Of a stretch of DNA of 64,000 nt, positions 48,976-56,672 are shown piece by piece (within the stretch, counting starts at the first letter, position 1; the number at the start of each line of letters is the position of its first letter). Location: contig CAYZCE010000005.1 in the NCBI GenBank assembly GCA_964476835.1, positions 1 to 64,000 of the forward strand. The letters run 5' to 3'. The DNA is from PALSA-926 sp964476835 (GTDB taxonomy: Bacteria; Pseudomonadota; Alphaproteobacteria; Micavibrionales; UBA2020). The notes beneath the pieces were generated by a model. That model saw only the letters and a program-made list of their open reading frames with translations. It ran no database searches and was not told the DNA's origin. A program made the position numbers and the translations under genes.

Positions 48976-49014
48976 GTCCCCGTAGCTCAGCTGGATAGAG
49001 CAAGCGTTTCCTAA
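48976..49014 (+). pseudogene. 5' half of host tRNA-Arg(CCU), split at the anticodon loop (attL)
   Basis: Acceptor strand GTCCCCG (48976-48982), full D-arm, anticodon-stem strand AGCGT (49003-49007) and the 7-base anticodon loop TTCCTAA (49008-49014). After that the sequence is unrelated to tRNA. The missing half is at 61029-61073, and together they form a canonical tRNA with a C-C-T anticodon. The loop is the left copy of the integration core. Confidence 0.93.
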
Positions 49015-49085
49015 TCCGATGCTCTATCAGAATAGCCTTGATTTTACTGGTTGTTTTTCACGCGATTCGTCACATTTATGCTGAA

Positions 49086-49118
49086 AGTAGCACACGAGTA
49101 CCTCACAAATCGCCTCAC
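49086..49118 (+). repeat. left arm-type integrase repeats
   Basis: Direct repeats AGTAGCACAC (49086-49095), AGTACCTCACAAA (49097-49109) and CGCCTCAC (49111-49118), about 11-12 bases apart, 72-104 bases inside the left end. AGTACCTCACAAA is identical over 13 bases to the right-end copy at 60925. Confidence 0.75.
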
Positions 49119-49135
49119 AGAATTACACGTTTTAG

Positions 49136-49155
49136 AACACGCAAATTTGCGTGTT
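49136..49155. promoter_or_regulatory. palindrome ACACGCAAATTTGCGTGT, left copy
   Basis: Perfect palindrome, 20 bp in this copy (49136-49155), with the same 18-bp core at 59157-59174 near the other end. Role unknown: operator, short hairpin or recombination accessory site. Confidence 0.7.
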
Positions 49156-49196
49156 TCAGAGCGTAGACAGCGCGATAATGCAGAAAGAATGTGTTC

Positions 49197-49946
49197 CTAA
49201 TCGCTTTGTATAGCGGAATATTTCTTTTCAATCTTCTCAAGAGCATCTGTGCAGCCCAGATCATACATTTCGTTCATATAAGTAATAATCTGCGCGAGAC
49301 TCAGATGCGAGAGGATTAATGCAGCGTTGTTCCTGCGCTTTGTTTGTTCATCAACATCCATTATGCCTTGATGAAAAAAATACTCCGCGAAATCATTCGC
49401 ATGAACATTTCTTGAGAAGTTGCGGTACATTATATTATAAAATTCTTTTTTGTCTTCTAATTTTGCCAGTTCTTCAACTGACTGCATGGAGAAACCATTC
49501 TTTTGAATCTTCTTAATTTCCCCTTCAGAGTATTTTTCTTTAATTGTAGCCGCCAATTCCTGAAAGCTTATATTATCTGCATCTAAAGCATCCTGCTGCA
49601 CCGCATCCCGATGCTTCATGATAATCAAGCTATCCATTACAAGTTGGCTTGCATACTCATGTCCCTTTTCTTCCACAAGCCTCACAAAGTAGCCAAACTT
49701 TAAGTTGGTCTCGAATAAACATCTAATTAAAGCTTGGGCGGGCTCCATTAGTTGAAGCTTTTGTAATTGCAGAATACTATCGAATAAATCTGTAGCTTTG
49801 TGGGTTAGAGCAACATGAATTCGTGTCACAACTCCCGTATCAGGAGGAAGTGATAAAAGCATTCTTGAGACCAAAACCCGTGCAAGAGTCTTCAGCTCCA
49901 TATTAAGAATAAATCGCTTCTGGAGAATGCTTTGGGACTTAGACAT
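49197..49946 (-). CDS. DUF5677/HEPN-like helical protein
   Basis: Not firmly assigned. The start is placed at MSKSQSILQKRF because AAAGGGAT precedes it; 249 residues. All-helical. Motifs match the DUF5677-like pattern: an 'ALIRCLFETNLKFGYF' helix with R75 and E79, and a late YRNFSRNVHAND with R175 and H182 (R-x6-H), reminiscent of the HEPN ribonuclease Rx4-6H motif. It resembles the 309-residue protein of the operon at 51101 in layout. A ribonuclease or sensor role is inference. Confidence 0.65.
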   Translation of the reverse strand: MSKSQSILQKRFILNMELKTLARVLVSRMLLSLPPDTGVVTRIHVALTHKATDLFDSILQLQKLQLMEPAQALIRCLFETNLKFGYFVRLVEEKGHEYASQLVMDSLIIMKHRDAVQQDALDADNISFQELAATIKEKYSEGEIKKIQKNGFSMQSVEELAKLEDKKEFYNIMYRNFSRNVHANDFAEYFFHQGIMDVDEQTKRRNNAALILSHLSLAQIITYMNEMYDLGCTDALEKIEKKYSAIQSD

Positions 49947-50040
49947 GAGTATCCCTTTCAGCCATTTTTTTATAGCATTTATAATGAACATTTGTTGCAG
50001 GAAAGTCCTCTAGTTGCTAGTGAATTGATTTCTTTGCTTG

Positions 50041-50910
50041 TCATTTTTTCGCGCCCTGAATATCTGCTTTATCAATTTCAGATTGCATTTTTTCTAGTAC
50101 CCTTCTAAAGGGAACTCTTACTAATTTCTTATTTTGAACACATATAAAATGACCCAGAACATGTTCACCTGTAACAGGAAAGTTAGAAGTGTCCGCAGAG
50201 ACACGGATTAGACCAATATAGTGTCCAAGAATACCTGCAAAGCAAGTTAACCCATCTTTATCTGGAACTAAGGCTATGCATGAAGCGTCGCCAACAGACT
50301 GACAAATAGCCCTGCACATTTTAATGAACCCAGATGGGTCTTCCTGAAAAATATAATGTGCGTCTACAGAAGACAGCTCATTCAAGTAATTAGTCCTAAG
50401 CTCGTCATGGCTATGGTTCACAATTAGCCTAAGCGGCTTTGTGTCTACTTTTTCACGAAAAATATTACCATATGTGTAATAGCCAGCACTTAAAAAGGTT
50501 TTCGCAACATACTTGAGCCAAATATCAATATAGCTTTTTCCCGAAACACTAACAGTTTCGCCCGTAGGGGGTGCCTTACCATCTGGAACATATGGAGCGA
50601 ATATTTTTACTCCGTCTGTTTTTGTGAAGGTAACTTGTATAGGCAAGTCAGTTTTGACGTCCTTCGCATTTTTGAAATGCAGATTAGCTTTCTTTCCGCT
50701 TTGAGATTTTGTTTCTGACTTTGCACGGGCAGATAAAATTATAATCTCATTGCCTATTTTGCCATCTATTTTACTACCGAGATATGAATTAGCGTTTTTG
50801 CAAACTGGTATCTCCAAGCCATTCATTCCCCCCAGAGATAGAGGGATAATATGCTCGGGATTCATATCATTCTCATTCAAATCTTTATCAGTGTACGGAC
50901 AATATGCCAC
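50041..50910 (-). CDS. HNH-like nuclease-fold protein
   Basis: GTG start with a GAGG ribosome site; 289 residues. The N-terminal 55 residues follow an HNH_5-type pattern: CPYTDKDLNENDMNPEHIIPLSLGG, then VCKNANSYLGSKID. The catalytic-type His and Asn-Gly positions are kept, but the zinc CxxC pairs read CPYT and VCKNA, so each loses its second Cys and the metal site may be altered. The remaining 230 residues are unrecognised and include a second His-rich segment (VLGHFICVQN). Encoded beside the replacement tRNA. Confidence 0.72.
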   Translation of the reverse strand: MAYCPYTDKDLNENDMNPEHIIPLSLGGMNGLEIPVCKNANSYLGSKIDGKIGNEIIILSARAKSETKSQSGKKANLHFKNAKDVKTDLPIQVTFTKTDGVKIFAPYVPDGKAPPTGETVSVSGKSYIDIWLKYVAKTFLSAGYYTYGNIFREKVDTKPLRLIVNHSHDELRTNYLNELSSVDAHYIFQEDPSGFIKMCRAICQSVGDASCIALVPDKDGLTCFAGILGHYIGLIRVSADTSNFPVTGEHVLGHFICVQNKKLVRVPFRRVLEKMQSEIDKADIQGAKK

Positions 50911-50951
50911 CGCTACCTCATGAAAATTTATAAACCAATGGAGAAAAGAGC

Positions 50952-51028
50952 TGGTGTCCCCGAGATGATTTGAACATCCGACCTAGTGTTTAGGAAACAC
51001 TTGCTCTATCCAGCTGAGCTACGGGGAC
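50952..51028 (-). tRNA. element-borne tRNA-Arg(CCU)
   Basis: Complete 77-base tRNA with encoded CCA. 5' GTCCCCG pairs with CGGGGAC; D-arm GCTC/GAGC; anticodon stem AGTGT/ACACT; loop TTCCTAA (anticodon CCT, codon AGG); T-arm GGATG-TTCAAAT-CATCT. It keeps A20 and C35, the ArgRS identity bases known from E. coli. Differences from the broken host copy are one compensated anticodon-stem pair (C-G to T-A), one T-loop base (G to A) and the discriminator (G to A). It can replace the host gene. Confidence 0.95.
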
Positions 51029-51039
51029 AGCTTCGTTTT

Positions 51040-51068
51040 TAATAACATCTATTGGGGCTTGCGGTCAA
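51040..51068 (-). promoter_or_regulatory. promoter of the element-borne tRNA
   Basis: On the minus strand TTGACC (51068-51063), 17-base spacer, TTATTA (51045-51040), 11 bases before the tRNA 5' end at 51028. The spacer is GC-rich compared with the element, as if the promoter came with the tRNA from a donor genome. Confidence 0.6.
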
Positions 51069-51100
51069 GAGATGCTCGAAAAAGCCTTTTGGCATAAGGG

Positions 51101-52030
51101 TTACTGACGCTTAACTGTAGTATTAAATAGCGAGCTGTCTTGGTTTTCTAAAAGGAATACGAACAAATTATTTAAGACATCACGCCCATGTTTGACATGT
51201 TGATGGATCGGATTTTTGTCATCGTGCTTCACTAACGCTCCATGAACTTTATTTCCCGTGAAGGGCAGAAGAACCCCGATCTTCATAAACTCAGTAAGTG
51301 AAAAAATCGTATAGCGAATAGTCCGGATTGCCGTCTCGCTCTTAATTCCCAAGAAAGCATTTCCATGTAGTTGAGAATTTACAGGTCCAATGAGGCTCAT
51401 GAAACATGCGATAAAAGAAGGGTGAACGCTCTCCGAGAGAATGGAATCCTCTTCCTTTCTTAATTTTTTCCACTCATCGAGTGCATCTTGCTCTTTAAAT
51501 AGGAGCTGCTTCAATGCTTGATCAATCACAGCTCGCGCCTTACCCTTAGAAATATTCTTGTGCCAAAAATCATTATTTTTGCCGTAGTTTTTCTCTTTAA
51601 CAAATTCTGCTATTAGATTTGGCTTAAAATGAAGAACCAATATTAAGTCCACGTACTCTCCCAATGATCGAAGCACCTGCTTTGCGGGGAGATCATGCCC
51701 CGTAGAAACCAAATGCCGTATTGAAATAAGGTGTGAAGTTATTGCTGCGAACAAAACACTGAACGCTTTCAATTCAGGAGTGGGGTTTGAAGTTGTTTTT
51801 TGTTCAGTGAGACATGTAGCAGAAAGACTTATGAACCAAGATGTATATTCATCAAGAACTGTAATCCAAGCATCAAAGGTGGGAACACCATGCTCTTTAT
51901 TAATTTTCTTGGTTTCACGTGCCGTCAAAGAAAGAGAACTGCGTTGCCATGACTTTTCCGTTAAGGGATAATCAGAGTTGCGCCAGAGTTGGTTAATTAT
52001 CTTTTTTACTTTTTTCTTTTCAGAGACCAT
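51101..52030 (-). CDS. DUF5677/HEPN-like protein of the three-gene operon
   Basis: Third gene of the ATPase operon; its ATG directly adjoins the upstream stop (no gap). 309 residues, helical, no signal peptide. Pattern: PAKQVLRSLGEYVDLIL (R121, E125), and RKEEDSILSESVHPSF (R191, H203), like the second DUF5677-type gene at 49197. The S-x-x-V-H-P block is the part closest to HEPN/DUF5677 active-site helices. Likely effector or sensor partner of the ATPase, but this is inferred from operon context. Confidence 0.7.
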   Translation of the reverse strand: MVSEKKKVKKIINQLWRNSDYPLTEKSWQRSSLSLTARETKKINKEHGVPTFDAWITVLDEYTSWFISLSATCLTEQKTTSNPTPELKAFSVLFAAITSHLISIRHLVSTGHDLPAKQVLRSLGEYVDLILVLHFKPNLIAEFVKEKNYGKNNDFWHKNISKGKARAVIDQALKQLLFKEQDALDEWKKLRKEEDSILSESVHPSFIACFMSLIGPVNSQLHGNAFLGIKSETAIRTIRYTIFSLTEFMKIGVLLPFTGNKVHGALVKHDDKNPIHQHVKHGRDVLNNLFVFLLENQDSSLFNTTVKRQ

Positions 52031-52594
52031 TCAAGACTTCAAGATTTCCTTTAATTCGTGGGCGGCGAGTTCTCGCGTTGCATCTGTTATACGTTTCTGT
52101 ATTTCCATGCCCTGCAATAGAAACGCTTGTCTATGCTCTTCGTTAAGCACATCTGTTTTTCTCCAAGCATAACAGTGAGCAACCAATGACTTTAGCTCAC
52201 GATCCAGTTTGACATGGGCTTCATTTTTCTCGTCCAGAAAAATGGCTAATTTCTGATTCAGCTTAAACAACTCATGTCTGTATAATTTATAGTCTTCAGA
52301 TAATTTCTTTTCCTCTTGTATCTGCTCCGCTGTTGCCTTGCCCGCCTCAATAACTCTTTGAAGTGCATCGCCCATTTCTAGAGTATCGTTAATAATTGCC
52401 GAATATGTTATTATCGATGCCACGTTGTCCTTTAATTCACTAACCAGTTTTTCCTTAAGAGAAACCTTTGTTTGAAAACCTAATAAATGTTTTTGATAGC
52501 GTAGGCTAAAGAAAGAGAAAACAAGTGCCATGAAGCCTGTTGCAGCCCCGATCCACGTTGGATCTTGCCAGAAAATGACGCTACCGCTTGCCAT
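52031..52594 (-). CDS. membrane-anchored coiled-coil protein of the three-gene operon
   Basis: 187 residues. One N-terminal membrane helix (WIGAATGFMALVFSFFSLRY, about 13-32), then a long charged helical part with heptads (about 45-185), predicted to face the cytoplasm. Starts immediately after the ATPase stop and ends immediately before the next start. Similar single-span coiled-coil partners occur in defence operons, where they place the complex at the membrane; here this is inference. Confidence 0.75.
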   Translation of the reverse strand: MASGSVIFWQDPTWIGAATGFMALVFSFFSLRYQKHLLGFQTKVSLKEKLVSELKDNVASIITYSAIINDTLEMGDALQRVIEAGKATAEQIQEEKKLSEDYKLYRHELFKLNQKLAIFLDEKNEAHVKLDRELKSLVAHCYAWRKTDVLNEEHRQAFLLQGMEIQKRITDATRELAAHELKEILKS

Positions 52595-54772
52595 TTAAGG
52601 AACCAACACACAAAGTCTTGCATATAGCTGTTTTAAATGTCCGTTCGCCAAATCCAAAATTGGTTCATACATGAACGAGTTCAAGTGAATATTCTCTGGT
52701 GTCATCAAGTTGACTTGTTTCATTAAGCTGATGTTTTCATCTTCAGTCGGAAATTTCTCTTTAAACTTTTCAATTAGAGCGATTGTTTGATTTAAAGGGA
52801 TCCCTGAAACGAAAGCAGCGTCATTAATTCTTGCTATTAAAAACTCTTCTGCTTTCAATCTAATCGCTATAGAGAGAACTATCTTTTTCTCCAGATCCAT
52901 AACTTCCGCAGTCTCGTTCTTTATAGAATTAGCCAAGTCGTATGTCAGTGTCTTTACACTACGAGTCGGATTATTGAGCGTCAAAGCTGTCTTATCAATT
53001 AAGACCTTCTTAATCAGCGCCTCTAAATCCTTTACCGTTATAGAATTCGTATCTGTCTTAATGTGCAGCAAAGAAGTTAGTTTTTTCTCACAATCATCGT
53101 AACCGCAATATTCAGAAAGATTCCGTACAAAGGGAATTGAAGCAACCAACATTTCGTCGTTAATCAAATTATCTTTCCAGTAGATAAAGGGATTCTTTTG
53201 ATATTTTTCTTCCGTCAGTTTCACTGCATCATTTGTCTTGATAGTGTGCAGCTTATTCTTTCTTTCAAGATTTAAACGACCACTTATCGTTCTATAAAAA
53301 TCGAAGTTGTGCGTTAAGATTATTTGATAAAATTCCTTAATATCGGAAATGTCTTTCAAATACTCTACGATTGCATATTTGTTCTTGTAGTCAAAAGAGT
53401 CGGCAATATCGTCGACAACAAACAGCGTCTTTTGCTTCGCTTCTTTTCTAGCCTCGACTTCAAAGATGATGTTCAAGATATACAGCGCTCTTCTCTCGCC
53501 ATTGCTCAAGACTCGCACAAGATCCGCTTCATCGACACTAATAGTCCTACCGTTTTCTCCATCTTTAAATTCAAAGATGATGTTCGGCGCTTCGCTCTTC
53601 AAGATAACATCATCTTGATTTGCCATTTTTACAATAAACGGAACCGAAAAACGCTCATTGAAAATACCGATTACGTTGAGCCATTTTGTTTGTTCCATCT
53701 TTGCCGTAGCGATGATTTTTTCAATCTCACCCTTGCCTACGTCATAAGCATCAATCAGGCTCTTAAAAGATGCGATGCTTTGAGCAAGATAACCCACCCA
53801 AAGTTTCTGCTTGAATCTTGTTAAGTTATCCAGCTCATTGAGTATTAGCTTATTCTTTTCAACGTAATCTCTGAAGTCTCTCAAATCCTTATTCTTGATT
53901 AGCTTTTTGTCGATTTCTTCAAATGATTTTGTCAGCGCTGGATTTGAAAGAATTTCTTCTTTCTCTTTTTGAATTACTCCCTGTAATTCATCTTCGGTCT
54001 TTATTTCTTTTCTCGCATTTTCTGAGCTGATATAGACCGAGTGATTTGCCTTGAAGAACCCATTCTCTTTCAGATTTTTAGCTATGTCAGCCGCATTGTT
54101 GTGATTAAAAATACCCTTCTTAAAGAAAGTAGATGAGCTGACAATTTTGTCATAGGTCTTGATATATTCGGCTAAACTCTCTTTAAAGTCCTTTGTCTCT
54201 AAGAGTTCGATTACTTTATCGTTGAAAACTTTCTGATATTGTATCTCATCCAAAGGATTTTTCTTGTGCTCATAGACTTCAGCTTTAATTCTGCCTAAAG
54301 CGAGAAAGAACTCCCTTGAATCGCCCGTAAATATCTTAGCGATTTCTTCATCAATACCACCCTTTAAGCCCGATGCAGCTTTAAGCTCCTTAAGAAGAAC
54401 TTCTTTCTTGTCGTTGATGTCTGCATAAATCTTATCGTATTGCGCTTTCAAATCTTTATTAACCAGCAGAGTAGAAATCTTTGCCGACCTATATTGCTGG
54501 TTATAGGGTTCAATGACAAACACACACTCTTTCTGTATGTCTGCATTTGTTCCGTCAGTGATTACTCTTGTTGTCTGCTTATCTTTAAAGATTCTATCCG
54601 AAGATTTCACATCGTTGCTTAAGTCCTGAAAGACCTGAGCAAGCGAAGACTTCATTACACCGTTTGGAGCGTAAATAACGAAAGCATTTTTATTAGAGAA
54701 GTCAAAAGTAAACTCCAGCTTTTTAATGCCGTAACAGTTTTCTAAATTGACTTTAACTTTGTTGTCTTTCAT
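52595..54772 (-). CDS. AAA_13 (PrrC/RloC-like) ABC-type ATPase
   Basis: 725 residues from the chosen ATG (MKDNKVKVNLENCYGIK); a GTG 33 bases upstream is possible but has no ribosome site. Order: Walker A APNGVMKSS (35-43), long coiled-coil region (about 110-390), ABC signature LSNGERRAL (422-430), Walker B TLFVVDDIAD (449-458), His loop ILTHNFD (485-491), then a C-terminal domain of about 230 residues ending in the conserved block IHLNSFMYEPILDL (694-707). This fits the AAA_13 family, which contains the anticodon nucleases PrrC and RloC. There is no CxxC zinc hook. A nuclease active site cannot be assigned. First gene of the operon. Confidence 0.82.
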   Translation of the reverse strand: MKDNKVKVNLENCYGIKKLEFTFDFSNKNAFVIYAPNGVMKSSLAQVFQDLSNDVKSSDRIFKDKQTTRVITDGTNADIQKECVFVIEPYNQQYRSAKISTLLVNKDLKAQYDKIYADINDKKEVLLKELKAASGLKGGIDEEIAKIFTGDSREFFLALGRIKAEVYEHKKNPLDEIQYQKVFNDKVIELLETKDFKESLAEYIKTYDKIVSSSTFFKKGIFNHNNAADIAKNLKENGFFKANHSVYISSENARKEIKTEDELQGVIQKEKEEILSNPALTKSFEEIDKKLIKNKDLRDFRDYVEKNKLILNELDNLTRFKQKLWVGYLAQSIASFKSLIDAYDVGKGEIEKIIATAKMEQTKWLNVIGIFNERFSVPFIVKMANQDDVILKSEAPNIIFEFKDGENGRTISVDEADLVRVLSNGERRALYILNIIFEVEARKEAKQKTLFVVDDIADSFDYKNKYAIVEYLKDISDIKEFYQIILTHNFDFYRTISGRLNLERKNKLHTIKTNDAVKLTEEKYQKNPFIYWKDNLINDEMLVASIPFVRNLSEYCGYDDCEKKLTSLLHIKTDTNSITVKDLEALIKKVLIDKTALTLNNPTRSVKTLTYDLANSIKNETAEVMDLEKKIVLSIAIRLKAEEFLIARINDAAFVSGIPLNQTIALIEKFKEKFPTEDENISLMKQVNLMTPENIHLNSFMYEPILDLANGHLKQLYARLCVLVP

Positions 54773-54845
54773 GACGCAATTCCACTCGGTTTTGAATTGC
54801 ATCACGATAACAACACGGATTAGAAAAGACCAGTCTTTTCTATAA

Positions 54846-55478
54846 TTACAAGCGTTTATATGCTCTTTTTACAGTCTGAGCATGCCACTTTATTCCAGTG
54901 AATGACAGAATCTTTTTCTCGTTCATTTCGTCTGCCATCTCTCTGTATGTCAGCCCCGAATCTCTAAGTTTTAACAGTGTCTCTTTCAGACCACGAGCAA
55001 AGCCAATAGCTGTCTTTTTATTCTTCTGTGCAAGCGCTTTTCCGTTCTCGCCCAGTACAACCCCGCGACGTTTCGCTGCCGCTAGTGCTGCCTTCGTCCG
55101 TTCACTGATAAGACGGCGTTCTTCTTGTGCCAGGGCGGCATAAATGTGTATTTGAAACTCCGTTGCACTGGGCATTTCAGCAACGGCGAATTTTATGCCA
55201 CTCTCCATCAGCCCCGCAACGAACGACACCCGACGAGAAATCCTGTCCAACTTTGCAATGACAAGCAATGCGCCCGTCTTTTTGGCATAATTAATGGCAT
55301 TGCTTAACTCAATCCGCGCGTCCTTAGAGCCACTTTCGACCTCTACGAACTCCGCGCTAAGTTCCGCGCCCTTGTCATCCAGAAGCTTCCTAATCGCTTC
55401 TCGTTGTGCTTCTAGACCTAGCCCAGAAGTACCCTGTCTTTTCGTAGAAACTCTCAAATAGGCGACTGCTTTATTCAT
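54846..55478 (-). CDS. small serine recombinase (resolvase/invertase type)
   Basis: Start set at MNKAVAYLRVST; the longer frame (to 55499) would run into an inverted repeat. 210 residues: catalytic S11 in YLRVST, LDRISRR active-site helix, EERRLISERTKAALAAAK E-helix and a C-terminal Hin-like HTH (SGLTYREMADEMNEKKI). Role is probably resolution or inversion inside the element, since a tyrosine integrase already handles integration. An inverted repeat immediately upstream is its likely binding site. Confidence 0.88.
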   Translation of the reverse strand: MNKAVAYLRVSTKRQGTSGLGLEAQREAIRKLLDDKGAELSAEFVEVESGSKDARIELSNAINYAKKTGALLVIAKLDRISRRVSFVAGLMESGIKFAVAEMPSATEFQIHIYAALAQEERRLISERTKAALAAAKRRGVVLGENGKALAQKNKKTAIGFARGLKETLLKLRDSGLTYREMADEMNEKKILSFTGIKWHAQTVKRAYKRL

Positions 55479-55490
55479 AACATTTATATC

Positions 55491-55524
55491 CTGTAACAAG
55501 TTAACCGTCGTTTACTTGTTACAG
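55491..55524. promoter_or_regulatory. inverted repeat upstream of the serine recombinase
   Basis: Perfect 10-bp arms CTGTAACAAG (55491-55500) and CTTGTTACAG (55515-55524), 14-base spacer, 12 bases before the recombinase start. Two CATATTTCC copies follow 31 bases apart (about 55529 and 55560). Fits a recombinase site or operator. Confidence 0.65.
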
Positions 55525-55971
55525 TGGGACATATTTCCAGCACCCCGCCAAGGATATTCCCATATTTCCGTGTCAATATTGAGCCCATTTTGCGCCCAAA
55601 ACGCCGAAAACGACTTTCCAATTCCATGCATTTTTTTCGTCTGTTTTTCGGATTTTAGAGTGCATATAAACCATTGATTTAACTAACTAAAATGCCATTT
55701 TTTATACTGGACTTTCCACATCAATTATGCTACTATTAACAATGAAAAGTGTCGAGAAATACGCTTTTCGATAAATACTCTGTATTGACGCTACTTAAAT
55801 TTTCAAAGTTTTCGATTTTTAGAAGTTCATCTGTCGAGACGGCAGTGATTCCCAAGAGAACGCGAAGAAGAGAGCGAGAAACGTGCTGAATGTAGTTTTC
55901 AGCGCGATTTCTTACTGCGTCCAAAACACAGTGTTTCTTAATTTAATCATTAACAATGAAAGTAAAACAAA
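55525..55971. other. AT-rich divergent gap, no confident gene
   Basis: About 450 bases between the leftward serine recombinase and the rightward small-gene cluster. I see only short AT-biased frames with no ribosome sites. The region probably holds the promoter of the cluster and perhaps an origin for the Rep-like protein; no iterons were found. Confidence 0.5.
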
Positions 55972-56118
55972 ATGTCTACAAAAATTAATCATGAAAAGCA
56001 TAAACACAGAAGCAAGAGAAAAATTAAATGCTTCGACAAAGAAGAAAACGACAAATTTGAAAAATATATCTCTTACTTAGAAAGAGCAAACGAAGCGATG
56101 AAAGTGAGATTGTTCTAA
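55972..56118 (+). CDS. 48-residue basic protein
   Basis: Not recognised; too short for usual ORF tables. Starts MSTKINHEKHKHRSKRKIK and ends NEAMKVRLF. Its TAA shares a base with the next ATG (TAATG), an arrangement that supports real, coupled translation. Lys/Arg/His-rich N-terminus, helical C-terminus. Confidence 0.5.
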   Translation: MSTKINHEKHKHRSKRKIKCFDKEENDKFEKYISYLERANEAMKVRLF

Positions 56119-56672
56119 TGAAAAATCCAATCCACAGCAATATTATTAAAGTGAATTTTAAAACGAAAGATAAATCCAACATGAACACAAAGACAACAGC
56201 CGACGATAAAGAACTTCAAACTGTCTCATACCGAATAGAGCATCAAGTGATGTATCCAGAGTTCAATGACGAGAACGATGTAAAAGACTTCTTCATAGCC
56301 TTGTTTTCCGAACATCTATCCAGCGAAGAAGTCACTCAGATGAAAACAGAAGATGTCGATGCAGTCACATATCGTTCCTCAGATTGTGAAAATCATACTG
56401 CTTTCTGCTCTGCCACCATTCAAGCGCCATTATTTATAGTCCGAAAACTCGTTGAAGCCATCGCCAGATCATACGATAAAGAGTTTACCGCTGAAGATGA
56501 GATTTTGTTTCGCGCCAAAGCATCTGCTTTAACTGAGACAGAAGAGTTCTTGTATAATGAAGTGAAACGCGCACACCAAGAACTCGAAACCGTTGAGAGT
56601 CATCTAGAAATGCTGTTTGACCAATTAGACACCAGATATAGACGAGAAAAATGGAAATCAAGCTTAATCTAA
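56118..56672 (+). CDS. acidic helical protein of unknown function
   Basis: Not recognised. 184 residues; an internal ATG at 56181 (MNTKTTADD) is an alternative start. Acidic, with a predicted helical C-terminus (EEFLYNEVKRAHQELETVES). No membrane or signal segment. The 3' end overlaps the Rep-like gene by 22 bases, so they are expressed together. Confidence 0.65.
   Translation: MKNPIHSNIIKVNFKTKDKSNMNTKTTADDKELQTVSYRIEHQVMYPEFNDENDVKDFFIALFSEHLSSEEVTQMKTEDVDAVTYRSSDCENHTAFCSATIQAPLFIVRKLVEAIARSYDKEFTAEDEILFRAKASALTETEEFLYNEVKRAHQELETVESHLEMLFDQLDTRYRREKWKSSLI

Noticed and set aside
48976..49027. Idea that the left end rebuilds a working tRNA through the hairpin after the core
   Set aside because: The 9-bp complement does not provide T-arm or acceptor strand; no cloverleaf can form.
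52595..54772. RloC-type zinc hook in the AAA_13 protein
   Set aside because: No CxxC in the coiled coil; the only close Cys pair is C-x4-C in the C-terminal domain.
55736..56080. Short frames at 55736-55924 (minus) and 55883-56080 (plus)
   Set aside because: No ribosome site; the plus frame overlaps the 48-residue gene, which has the better coupling to its neighbour.
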